A DNA stretch of 64,000 nucleotides. Origin: GCA-2684655 sp045105235. Its GTDB lineage: Bacteria > Planctomycetota > UBA1135 > UBA2386. The notes under the pieces are model-generated. The model worked only from the letters and a program-made list of their open reading frames with translations. It had not been told where the DNA came from and made no database searches. Both the position numbers and the translations under genes were made by a program. The DNA lies in NCBI GenBank assembly GCA_045105235.1, contig JBGCDH010000016.1:62001-126000 (forward strand). The letters are read 5' to 3'. Numbering within the stretch: the first letter of the stretch is position 1; each line of letters opens with the position of its first letter. This document shows, in pieces, positions 8,824 to 16,262 of this stretch.

Positions 8824-8877
8824 CGCGTTGGAGAGACTGTGCGCGTTCGGGAGACTCAGCGCGTTCTGGAGACTCTG
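8824..8877. repeat. Three tandem 18-bp repeats upstream of the M28 gene
   Basis: Units begin at 8824, 8842 and 8860, each of the form GCGCGTT(n)(n)GGAGACT(n)(n) with small changes. They lie just 5' of the M28 peptidase start on its transcribed side, between it and the upstream ClpN-PepE gene. The array may be an unstable spacer or a binding array in the leader. Confidence 0.6.
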
Positions 8878-8933
8878 TCTGGCGAGGTGTCGCCGGCGAT
8901 GCCTGCAAAGAGACCCGCGAGGCCCCCAAGAAA

Positions 8934-10082
8934 TCAGTCCTCCATCAAGAACGACAGATCGCAAGGAGGAGCATATTCGACGGGTTTCTCGCCGCGTCGG
9001 AACAGCCGCGCCGCGGTCGTGCCGCGCAGCTCCATACGTTCGCCTTCGACGCGGAGCATGCAGCCCTCGCGAAGTCCGAGCACCGGGGTTTCGTGCTCTT
9101 CGTGGAACTGGAGGATGCGCTCTTCGCGGGTCTCGCCCATGTGGCTGCTGGCCGGATCCGGGTCGAGGTAGTGCGGGTTGATTTGGAACGGCACGAGCTG
9201 CAGCGCCGTGAAAGACGGCGGCTGCACGATCGGCATATCGTTGGTGGTGCGGATCGAGCGCGTCGCGACGTTGGTGCCGGCGCTGCTGCCCATGTAGGGC
9301 ATGCCGGCCAAGGCTCGTGAGCGGATCGCCGTCAGCAGGCCGTGGTGGTCGAGCGTCGCCAGCAAGCGAAAGGTGTTGCCGCCGCCGATGAAGACCGCTT
9401 CGGCTGCGTCGACGGCCTCTGCCTTCTTCTTGTGGTGGTGGATCGAAGTCAGCTCGTAGCCCATCGCGCGGAAGGCGGCCTGCGCCTTGGCTTCGTAGCC
9501 GTTGTGGTCGGCGAGTGCATACGGCACGAACAGCACGGTCTTGCGTTCGCCGAGGAAGTTCTCGACCTCTGCTTTGCAGTGGGCGAGGTAGCCGCCGCCG
9601 TGCATGGTGGAGTTGCTGACGAGGAGCAGCCGCAAGCGTGCGCGTTCGCGGCTCGGCAGCGACTCCGTCGTGACTTCGGTGAGCGCCTCGGCCGTTGCGC
9701 CTACCTTGGCCAGCACGTTGGCGGCGTCGTTCTCACCATGCTTGGCGACGGCGAGCAGCAGGTGTTGGCTGGCGATGTGGTTGCTGCGGCGCTCGGCCGC
9801 TTCGCGCATCGCGAGTTCGAGGATCGCCTTGCATGCAGGCGAAAACGGCAGCGCGCTGGGAGAGTCCTGTCCGCCCGGCGGAAGCATGGTCTCAAGCGCC
9901 GTCAGCAGGTCCGTGATGTCGACGCCAACGTCGGACAGCATGCGTTCGGCGGTCGAGCCTTCGACCTCCAGTATACCAATCAGCAGGTGTTCGGCGTCGA
10001 GGGTGTCGGAGCGATGTCGCCGGGCGGCTACCTGCGCCCCCTGCATCATCTTTTTCGTGTTGTCGGAAAACCGTTCGAGCAT
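8934..10082 (-). CDS. Clp N-domain fused to peptidase E (S51 dipeptidase)
   Basis: 382 residues from ATG at 10082. Residues 1-140 form a double Clp repeat: MLERFSDNTKKMMQGAQ... with DAEHLLIGIL, then SPACKAILEL with SQHLLLAV. This is the substrate and adaptor binding N-domain of ClpA/ClpC. From residue 149 the protein is peptidase E (LRLLLVSNSTMHGGGYL, FIGGGNTFRLL, MGSSAGTN, RTTNDMP, QINPHYLD, GETREERI). Ser267, Asp282 and His304 keep the exact 15 and 22 residue spacing of the E. coli PepE triad (S120, D135, H157). The enzyme should hydrolyse N-terminal Asp-Xaa dipeptides in the cytoplasm. No AAA+ ATPase module is present. The fusion is in a continuous frame with no sign of error. The N-domain may tether the peptidase to substrates or to Clp adaptors; that is inference. 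Confidence 0.88.
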   Translation of the reverse strand: MLERFSDNTKKMMQGAQVAARRHRSDTLDAEHLLIGILEVEGSTAERMLSDVGVDITDLLTALETMLPPGGQDSPSALPFSPACKAILELAMREAAERRSNHIASQHLLLAVAKHGENDAANVLAKVGATAEALTEVTTESLPSRERARLRLLLVSNSTMHGGGYLAHCKAEVENFLGERKTVLFVPYALADHNGYEAKAQAAFRAMGYELTSIHHHKKKAEAVDAAEAVFIGGGNTFRLLATLDHHGLLTAIRSRALAGMPYMGSSAGTNVATRSIRTTNDMPIVQPPSFTALQLVPFQINPHYLDPDPASSHMGETREERILQFHEEHETPVLGLREGCMLRVEGERMELRGTTAARLFRRGEKPVEYAPPCDLSFLMED

Positions 10083-10163
10083 GGCGTTGCCGGGAGCATA
10101 CGGCCGTAGCGCTCCTAGTGTAGTGCATCTGGAAGACGGGGCATGATCCGGGATGCGAAGGCG

Positions 10164-10268
10164 TTCGTCGCAAGGCGCTGCGACGAATGCATGTTCCCTA
10201 CTTTCTGTCGAGGAGCCCTTCTGCCGAGAAGCAGCAACGCCGTGACGGGCGTCTTCGTGCCCACAGAA
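10164..10268 (-). ncRNA. Structured repeat element, copy B (candidate non-coding RNA)
   Basis: Same architecture as the element at 6946-7058, read on the minus strand. P1 is TTCTGT/ACAGAA (10263-10268 with 10203-10208). P2 is identical to copy A (10237-10252). P3 is CTTCT/AGAAG (10218-10231). A 9-pair hairpin follows (10179-10187 with 10164-10172). The P1 and P3 sequences differ from copy A while pairing is kept. In this orientation it sits in the 264-bp gap upstream of the ClpN-PepE gene (start 10082), so it could be a leader element of that gene or an independent small RNA. Confidence 0.45.
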
Positions 10269-10329
10269 TGCCCCCGATATCAGATGCACGACACGAGCCC
10301 GAAGAACAACTGGTTCGTCCGCCGGATCC

Positions 10330-10347
10330 GAGCCTTTCGCCCGGCTC
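10330..10347 (-). terminator. Stem-loop at the end of the AHSA1-like gene
   Basis: On the minus strand GAGCC, an 8-nt loop, then GGCTC begins at the last base of the stop codon of the AHSA1-SnoaL gene. It is a five-pair stem without a T-run, so it is only a weak candidate for transcription termination before the structured element further downstream. Confidence 0.3.
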
Positions 10348-11105
10348 TAATGTAGGCCGGTGATGCTGCGGATCTTGCCGTCGAGCGCGAACGACATCAC
10401 GTTGGTGCCCTGCATCGCCATCGGGCCTTCGGGGCCTTCTGCCTGCCAATCGACGAGGACCATGCCTTGGCAGTGACGAGGCTCGCTGGTGCGGCGCAGT
10501 CGCACACCCGGCAGGTGGTTGTGGGTGCTGCGCATGTGGCTGCTGAGGTCGTCGATGCCGGCCAGGCTCGCGAACGCATCGTGCAGCGATACCGATTCGA
10601 TCACGCAGTCTGCGAGCAGATTGCGGCGGCGCTCGTCATCGGTCTCGGCCCACGCTTCGAACCACGTATCGATGATCACGCTCGCATCTTTGTGGTGCTC
10701 GTCGGCGACCGCATTGGCGAGCGTGCCGAGGTGGTAGCGCCAGCCGCCAACATGCACTTCGCGCATCGACTTGGTTGGCAGCGTGTGGCGAAGCTCCAGG
10801 CAGGTGCCCTGGGCGTCGCTGTGCAGTTCGATGTCTACGGTTGAACTCTCAGGCGGAAGTTCGAGATGGCTGTTTTCGTAGCCGTAGGTAAAGGAGATTC
10901 GCTGGGCGGCCTGGATCTCCGTGATCTTGCCGCGTGCAATGGCGCCGCCCCGATGACGAATGCAGATCTCGCCGCCGACTTCGTCCGCGGTGTAGGAGTC
11001 CTTACCCCACCAGCGTGAAAAGCGCTCCGAGTCCGTCCACCAGGCGAACACCAGCTCGCGCGGGGCACGCAACACGACGTTGCGATTGAGTGGATAGGTA
11101 AGCAC
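10347..11105 (-). CDS. AHSA1/SRPBCC domain fused to SnoaL-like domain
   Basis: 252 residues from GTG at 11105; further upstream the frame begins only with a TTG inside the previous gene, so GTG is preferred. Residues 1-130 match the AHSA1 type of START-like fold (VVLRAPRELVFAWWTDSERFSRWWG, ending with EVHVGGWRYHLGTLA). This family binds small hydrophobic ligands or acts as stress-related helpers. Residues 135-252 look like a SnoaL/NTF2-like domain (SVIIDTWFEAWAETDDERRRNLL..., HMRSTHNHLPGVRLRRTSE, VDWQAEGPEGPMAMQGTNVM). This is a cone-shaped barrel found in small-molecule enzymes and as a stand-alone ligand binder. There is no signal peptide, so it is cytoplasmic. It follows the HEAT/TPR gene by 34 bp on the same strand. 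The biochemical role is unknown. Confidence 0.75.
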   Translation of the reverse strand: MLTYPLNRNVVLRAPRELVFAWWTDSERFSRWWGKDSYTADEVGGEICIRHRGGAIARGKITEIQAAQRISFTYGYENSHLELPPESSTVDIELHSDAQGTCLELRHTLPTKSMREVHVGGWRYHLGTLANAVADEHHKDASVIIDTWFEAWAETDDERRRNLLADCVIESVSLHDAFASLAGIDDLSSHMRSTHNHLPGVRLRRTSEPRHCQGMVLVDWQAEGPEGPMAMQGTNVMSFALDGKIRSITGLH

Positions 11106-11139
11106 GGGTTCGTCAGTGGCTCTGGTTGCTCGGCCTGCG

Positions 11140-13158
11140 TCAAAGAATAGCGGCGAGCCGCTGCGCAAGCTCCGTCTTTCCGGCGCCTTCCAGGGCGCGA
11201 CGGATTCGGTCGCCGATGCCGCGGGGTTTGCGCGCCAGCCCGTCGTCTTCGTCGAGACTGGCGGGACGAAGTCCGGCCGCGCGCTCGATGTCTGCGACAG
11301 CGCCCTTGGCTTCGCCGCGCTGGTGGCGCACCCAAGCTCGTCCGGTCAGACCGAGTACGGCGTAGTGTTCTGCGGTGTCGCGGTAGGCGTCGTTCCGCTT
11401 GCAGCTGTCGAGGAAGCGCTCGATCGAGTCATCGTAGGCATTGCGTGCTTCGATCCAGCGCGAGTCGGCCGTGTGGCGTTCGGCGGCCACGAGGGCGGCG
11501 TAGCCGGCGAACCACTGAGCCGTGGCCTTGTCCGGCGCGCGATTGGCGTAGTTGGCGTAGTCCGCGCGCATGCGCTCGGCGCCAAGGTCGACCAGCATCC
11601 GGTTGCGCCAGCGTTCGTGTACGGCCGTCGAGAGCGGGAAGCGGATGGCGGCATCGGCGAGCCGCAGCCTCGCTTCGGCGCGCAAACCGGCGTATTCGAG
11701 CAGGCTGATGGCGGTGAGGTTGGCGCGCTCGCCGCCGGCGCTGCGCTCGGTGAGCAACGCCAATACCGAGCGGGTGCGGGACAGTTCGGCGCTGACGCTG
11801 GCCGTTTCGTCCTGCTGGCCGCGAGCGAATGCGGTCTGCGCGGTCATCTGAAGCACGACATCCAGCAGGTTGCTGGCGAGCCAGTCGGCTGGGCTGCGGT
11901 CGCTGTCGGCGCGCGCCATGGATTCGGTCGCGGCCTTCTGAGCGGCCTCTGGCTCGTTGAGGAACCAGGCGGTGATCGCTTCAAGGGCGCGCGCCTCTGG
12001 CTCGAGTGCTTCTGTGCGAACACGCTTGGCGTTGCGCTGGGCGTCGGCAAACCACAGCTCAATGCCCGTGCCGCCTTCCGCCATGAGCTGCAGAGCGAAA
12101 GCCGCCTGAGCCGTCGCGAGATCGAGCCGGAGCAATGGGCTCTTGGGATCGGTCTTCAAGGCTGCTTCGACGCGGTCAAGTTCGCTCTCGATGCCTTGGC
12201 GCCCGTCGAGCAGGGGGGTCTTACGCCAGGCGTTGCGCCACGGCTTCGCGACCTTGTCATCCGGGGCGCCGAAGTGTGACGCCAGCCGCGCTGCCGCTGG
12301 GTCGTCTTTACCGATGCGTCGCAGCTGCGCGATCAGGCGCTTTTTGATGTCGACGTCGGTGATGCGAGCCAGCGCGTCTTCGATGTCGATCAGTGCATTG
12401 GCGCCGCCGACCTCGCTCAACGCCATTGCGGCGGTGCCGCGAAGCATCTCGCTGGGGTCGTGCAGGCCCATGCGCAGCAGGTCGACCGGGTCGTTGGTTG
12501 CTTTGGCCGCGCGCGTGAGCAGCTGCTTGCGGTTCTTTTCGTCGGCGGCTCGGTAGCGCTGTTCGAGGAGCTGGCGGGCGAGCGCGTCGCGGCGCTGGAA
12601 GAGCTCGGCAAGCTTGGTGCTCGGCGCCAGATGAAGCGCGTCGGCCTTGCCCCGGTTCTTGGCGATCGCATTCACCGCCGTCTGCATGCTGCTGTCGAGA
12701 TAGCGATCGAACAAGATCTTGCCCGAAGGCGAGACGCCGACGTGTCGCGGTGCATTGCGGCGGCCGTTGAAGTAGCGGTCGTAGAGAGTCGGCTCGATCT
12801 GCTGGTGCTCGCTGCAGGTGCAGCCGCCAAAACGCGGGCACTCGATGCGGTTGCCGAGGGCGTCGTAGTCGCGCTCGGTGTGCCGGTCCGGCGATGCGAC
12901 GACGCAGATGTAGCCGCGCGTGGATTCGATGAATGCAGGGTCCCGGTAGGTCGTCGCGGCGAAGCGTTCGTTGAACACTTCGCCGTTCATGTTGACGGCG
13001 ATCAGCAGCGGCAGGCCGGTTTGCTTTTGCGCTGCGAGCGCGTCGTCCAGGCTGCGCTGCCAGGCGATTCCGGGCCGCGGCGGCGGCGGCGATGGCGTGC
13101 CCTGGGGGGCTTGGAGCAGCGCGAGGCAGAGCGTGGAAGTCAGGGTAGTAGCCAGCAT
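11140..13158 (-). CDS. Secreted thioredoxin-like protein with HEAT- and TPR-like repeats
   Basis: 672 residues with a short signal peptide (MLATTLTSTLCLALLQAP) and a proline-rich linker. Residues 30-170 look like a thioredoxin-type fold: a helix with AQKQTGLPLLIAVNMNGEV, a strand YICVVASPDRH, and APRHVGVSPSGKILFDRYL with the sheet-edge segment. The usual CxxC is absent from the helix, and a Cys cluster CPRFGGCTCSEHQ appears later in the domain. Residues 200-300 contain an alpha-helical repeat like HEAT (DPSEMLRGTAAMALSEVGG). The last 370 residues are helical and TPR-like (SPLLRLDLATAQAAFALQL, GLTGRAWVRHQRGEAKGAVADIERA). The combination suggests a periplasmic scaffold. Function is unknown; assignment is by fold only. 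Confidence 0.65.
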   Translation of the reverse strand: MLATTLTSTLCLALLQAPQGTPSPPPPRPGIAWQRSLDDALAAQKQTGLPLLIAVNMNGEVFNERFAATTYRDPAFIESTRGYICVVASPDRHTERDYDALGNRIECPRFGGCTCSEHQQIEPTLYDRYFNGRRNAPRHVGVSPSGKILFDRYLDSSMQTAVNAIAKNRGKADALHLAPSTKLAELFQRRDALARQLLEQRYRAADEKNRKQLLTRAAKATNDPVDLLRMGLHDPSEMLRGTAAMALSEVGGANALIDIEDALARITDVDIKKRLIAQLRRIGKDDPAAARLASHFGAPDDKVAKPWRNAWRKTPLLDGRQGIESELDRVEAALKTDPKSPLLRLDLATAQAAFALQLMAEGGTGIELWFADAQRNAKRVRTEALEPEARALEAITAWFLNEPEAAQKAATESMARADSDRSPADWLASNLLDVVLQMTAQTAFARGQQDETASVSAELSRTRSVLALLTERSAGGERANLTAISLLEYAGLRAEARLRLADAAIRFPLSTAVHERWRNRMLVDLGAERMRADYANYANRAPDKATAQWFAGYAALVAAERHTADSRWIEARNAYDDSIERFLDSCKRNDAYRDTAEHYAVLGLTGRAWVRHQRGEAKGAVADIERAAGLRPASLDEDDGLARKPRGIGDRIRRALEGAGKTELAQRLAAIL

Positions 13159-13222
13159 CGCTCGCGATTCTACGGCAGCTGGCTACAACATGGATGGAGT
13201 CTCGCTAGTCATGGAGGTCAGA

Positions 13223-14095
13223 ATGAGATGGAACCCTGCGCGAACGCGCTTGTCGTGGGCTGTAGTCGGCTTGCTTTCGCTTGTTTCGTGTCAGCAAGGC
13301 GCTGCCTACGGGACGGCTCCGGGGCTGCGTTTGGAGTCGATGGAGGATTCTGCGCAGTATTCTGCGGAGGGCCCGATGCAGGCCCCTGCTGCTCGGTCTG
13401 AGAGTGGCTTTGGCGACGATGGCGTAGGCAAGGCTCGCTTTGCGGATACCGACGACGATGGCCTGCCCGACATGCGTGTGGCGGGTGGCGCGTCCCCGGC
13501 TACGAAGGCAGGGGTGCCCGGTTCGGATGTCGGGGACGCCGCCGCGCCGCCCCGAATGTTGGTCTACCAAGGCCAAATCCGCGTTGAGGTGGCGCGCGCC
13601 GAGGAAGCCGCGGCGGCGTTCGTCGAGCGCGTCAAGCTGTGGGGAGGCTATCTGCAGAAGCAGGTAGGAGCGGATCTGACCGTGCGCGTTCCAGCCGCGA
13701 AGTTTGAGGAGGCACTGGCCTCCGTTCGCGCTGCCGGTCGCGTGCTTTCCGAGCGCCGCGAGACGAACGATGTCACCGAGGAGTTTGTCGATCTTGGCAT
13801 CCGTGTCGACACGGCCCGGCGATCGCGGGAGCGATTGCTTCAGGTTCTGGAGAAGGCGGAGAAGGTCGAGGACATCCTGCGCGTCGAGCGCGAACTGCGC
13901 CGCCTGACGGCGGAAATCGAGCGGATGGAGGGGCGGCTCAAGTATCTCCGCGATCGCGTTGCGTTGGCGACGTTGGAGGTTGGTTTCGCAGCGATCGCTC
14001 CGACCGTCAAAGAAGGCGTTCGACGCAAACGGCGGCTCAGTCGGTTTCAGTGGGTCAACCGCGTTGGTCCTTCGGTATTGATGGAGGCGTTCTAG
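13223..14095 (+). CDS. DUF4349-type lipoprotein
   Basis: The start at 13223 is decided by a perfect GGAGGT at 13213-13218; earlier in-frame ATGs at 13190 and 13211 lack one. 290 residues: positively charged N-terminus, hydrophobic core and lipobox LLSLVSC (Cys23). After a flexible acidic stretch (ADTDDDGLPD) comes a DUF4349-like core: LVYQGQIRVEVARAEEA, then GGYLQKQ, VRVPAAKFEEAL, ETNDVTEEFVDL and a long coiled coil (RRSRERLLQVLEKAEKVEDILRVERELRRLTAEIERMEGRLKYL). The family is membrane-anchored and of unknown role. The usual C-terminal membrane helix is missing here, so only the lipid would anchor it. It overlaps the next gene by one base. Confidence 0.8.
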   Translation: MRWNPARTRLSWAVVGLLSLVSCQQGAAYGTAPGLRLESMEDSAQYSAEGPMQAPAARSESGFGDDGVGKARFADTDDDGLPDMRVAGGASPATKAGVPGSDVGDAAAPPRMLVYQGQIRVEVARAEEAAAAFVERVKLWGGYLQKQVGADLTVRVPAAKFEEALASVRAAGRVLSERRETNDVTEEFVDLGIRVDTARRSRERLLQVLEKAEKVEDILRVERELRRLTAEIERMEGRLKYLRDRVALATLEVGFAAIAPTVKEGVRRKRRLSRFQWVNRVGPSVLMEAF

Positions 14096-14568
14096 TGCGT
14101 CACCGTTTTCGAAACGCTGCGGCCGCGGCGGCCGCCGGATGGATGCTCGCTGCGCTCGGCGCGTGCCACGCCCCGATGGAGTTGCCGGCCGGATTCGTGG
14201 AGCTGCGTGATATGCGGGGGGAGAACGCAGGGTTCCGGGCCGTAACGAGCGACGATGCGCGGCTCTGGCTGCGCGATTTGTATGAGCCGACGGACGGAGG
14301 CGTCGACTTTTGGATCGAGAGCCTGCGCCGTGATTTTGTGGAGCAGCGCGGGCATCTCGTTGTCGACGCTGGCGAGGTTGACGACCACCACGGTCAAAAA
14401 GGGCGTTGGCTGCAGCTGCGCGCGGATTCTGACGATGGCCCAGTTGGCTATTTGGTGGCGGTTTGGGACGTCGGAGACTGTGTGCGTGTCGTCGAGTTTG
14501 CGGCCGCCCAAGAGGTCTTCGATGCGCGCGTCGCGGCGGTGCGCAAAGCCTTGCAAAGCGTGCGCTAA
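14095..14568 (+). CDS. Small putative lipoprotein of unknown function
   Basis: 157 residues from GTG at 14095, whose G is the last base of the preceding TAG, so translation is probably coupled to the DUF4349 gene. The N-terminus VRHRFRNAAAAAAAGWMLAA leads to a lipobox LGAC. The mature part has no domain I recognise (LPAGFVELRDMRGENAGFRAVTSD; VVDAGEVDDHHGQKGRWLQL; YLVAVWDVGDCVRVVEFA). It reads like a small mixed alpha/beta protein that might act with the DUF4349 partner at the envelope. Confidence 0.65.
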   Translation: MRHRFRNAAAAAAAGWMLAALGACHAPMELPAGFVELRDMRGENAGFRAVTSDDARLWLRDLYEPTDGGVDFWIESLRRDFVEQRGHLVVDAGEVDDHHGQKGRWLQLRADSDDGPVGYLVAVWDVGDCVRVVEFAAAQEVFDARVAAVRKALQSVR

Positions 14569-14740
14569 CGACTTGTTTGTTGGTGTCTGGTCGGAGCGGA
14601 TATTGGTGGTTTCGGTTACATTTACATTTGCTGGCCTAGGGCGGCTGTGGCCTCGGTTTCGCCTCGGCATGCGATATGAAAAATGTATTGCACGCGCCCC
14701 CGTCTGATCGTCGGTGTCCGTTCACGTCGTTCGAAAAAGT

Positions 14741-14800
14741 GAGATCATGACTTCTCCCATTGCCGGCATGTGCCGGCGGGAAGAAGGAAGTCATGATCTC
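14741..14800 (+). promoter_or_regulatory. Long hairpin enclosing the ribosome binding site and start codon
   Basis: A 14-bp perfect inverted repeat (14741-14754 with 14787-14800) encloses an inner GCCGGC-ATGT-GCCGGC hairpin (14765-14780 region). The right arm contains the start codon ATG at 14793 of the downstream gene. The purine-rich site AAGAAGGAAG (14781-14790) lies partly in the arm and partly in the interior loop. In mRNA the start would be buried in a stable stem, implying that translation must be opened by a factor, by RNA processing or by an alternative fold. The same sequence could instead be a protein-binding palindrome. Confidence 0.6.
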
Positions 14801-15308
14801 GAAGCACCAATCTGCGGCCCTTAGGGCCGCCGTTCTTTTCCTGATGTCCGCTGCTTGCCTCAACGCACAGCAGTCTCTTGAAGTCAGCTCAGACATCCTG
14901 GAGCACGGGCAGAAGGTTGACGTGACCGTGAGTGATCCCACAAAGCCCAATGGCGTGGTCACGGTCGTCATCCTCAGCGACGACACTCCGCCGATCGAGC
15001 AGACCCTGGTGATCACACTCGATGCGCAGGGCAATGGCACGGCGAAGTGGCTTGTCCAGCCGTGGGGCGCGGCGACGTTCTCCGCGCTGGGCGAGTCCTT
15101 GACCTTGCCCGCGACCCCTGCGCCGCTACGGGCTTCTGCGCCGTTAGCGATGCCGGCGCCGCCAGCGATGCCGGCACCGAGTTATGCCGTGCTCCCGCTA
15201 CAGCGGGGAGAGCTGCTGCACGGCCTGCTGCAGGCGTCCGATGTAGAATGCCTTGAGCTTGCTTTCGCGTCCGCCGACGACGGGCGTTGTGCGCATCGCC
15301 TCCAGTGA
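14793..15308 (+). CDS. Small secreted protein of unknown function
   Basis: 171 residues from ATG at 14793, preceded by AAGAAGGAAG. There is a signal peptide (MISKHQSAALRAAVLFLMSA, cut near LNAQ). A short beta-rich domain follows (LEVSSDILEHGQKVDVTVSD, VVTVVILSDDTPP, QTLVITLDAQGNGTAKWLV) that looks like an Ig-like or carbohydrate-associated fold. An Ala/Pro-rich tail comes next (PAPLRASAPLAMPAPPAMPAP). The last 37 residues lie opposite the 3' end of the minus-strand gene 15198-16262, so the C-terminal extent is less sure than the start. The start codon is inside a long hairpin. Confidence 0.55.
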   Translation: MISKHQSAALRAAVLFLMSAACLNAQQSLEVSSDILEHGQKVDVTVSDPTKPNGVVTVVILSDDTPPIEQTLVITLDAQGNGTAKWLVQPWGAATFSALGESLTLPATPAPLRASAPLAMPAPPAMPAPSYAVLPLQRGELLHGLLQASDVECLELAFASADDGRCAHRLQ

Positions 15309-16262
15309 GTCGGTGACGCAGCGCTCTAGGCGTAGCAGCGCTGCGGCCCGCCGTTCTGGCTCGACAGTTGGATCGGCGGCGTCGGCCATGGCGATCTCAA
15401 ACGTCATGGGCATCGCGACCACGCTGTTTCCGCGCCGACTGGGGGCGATCGGCTGGATCCCCGCAGACAGTCTGGCGCAGACTTCTATCGTGGTGACGTG
15501 CACGATCTGCTCGGCCTCTGCGCGTCGCTGCGCGGGCTCGTCTGGGCTGATGCCGCGTGGGCGACGTCGGATCTGGTGCGAAAGGTGCGACAGCAATGTG
15601 GCGGCATCGCGGCAGTTGCGATCGAGCCGCGACATGGCGTGCGTCCAGTCACGCGTGTGCAGGCCTTGTTGCTGAACGGTCTGCAGTGCGGCTGCGAGCG
15701 TTGGGCGAACTCTATGGAACTCGTCCTGCGGAAGCGACGTTGTCGCTCGGGGCGCACGCTCCGGGGTTGCTGGGCTCGCGGCTTTCGGATGTGCGGCCTT
15801 CGGACTCGCTGGTTTTACGTTTGGCGCAGCTGCCGTCAGCGGGACCGATGCGCGTGCTTGGGCCTCGGTCGGTGTCGGGATGCTGTCTGAAACTCTCCAG
15901 GCAATGACGGCGGTCACGAGGATTGCGGCCGCAGCGGCTAGCGCGTAGGGCATGCGCACTTTTTGCGCGCGTTTGGCGGATGGCGGCGCTTCCGCCGTTC
16001 GGATCTCGGGAGCAATCGACGCCAAAATGCTGTCGATGCGTGCCGCGGAGACATGATGGCGGCTGCGGCTATCTAGACGGGCGCAATCAAGGTCGGCGGC
16101 GCGTAGCGATCGCTCCGTATCGAGGATCTCCTCCTCCGACGGCTGTGTTGCCCGCATCGCCTCATGCCAAATGCGGTCGGCCTGGCGATCATGCGGATGC
16201 GGATCGTGTCCGCTTCTGTTCGGCTGCCGAGCCGCAGCGCCCCGCTCGCTGGGTTTCCTCAT
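15198..16262 (-). CDS. Putative anti-sigma-like single-pass membrane protein
   Basis: 354 residues. ATG at 16262 overlaps the sigma factor stop by four bases (ATGA), so the two are translationally coupled. The N-terminal 100 residues are soluble (EEEILDTERSLRAADLDCARLDS). One membrane helix follows (MPYALAAAAAILVTAVIAWRV), then a Pro/Ala linker, then a helical domain of about 200 residues outside the membrane. Position and topology fit an anti-sigma regulator, but no ZAS zinc motif (HxxxCxxC) is visible, so this is a contextual call. Its 3' end overlaps the convergent gene 14793-15308 by 111 bp. Confidence 0.6.
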   Translation of the reverse strand: MRKPSERGAAARQPNRSGHDPHPHDRQADRIWHEAMRATQPSEEEILDTERSLRAADLDCARLDSRSRHHVSAARIDSILASIAPEIRTAEAPPSAKRAQKVRMPYALAAAAAILVTAVIAWRVSDSIPTPTEAQARASVPLTAAAPNVKPASPKAAHPKAASPATPERAPRATTSLPQDEFHRVRPTLAAALQTVQQQGLHTRDWTHAMSRLDRNCRDAATLLSHLSHQIRRRPRGISPDEPAQRRAEAEQIVHVTTIEVCARLSAGIQPIAPSRRGNSVVAMPMTFEIAMADAADPTVEPERRAAALLRLERCVTDSLEAMRTTPVVGGRESKLKAFYIGRLQQAVQQLSPL

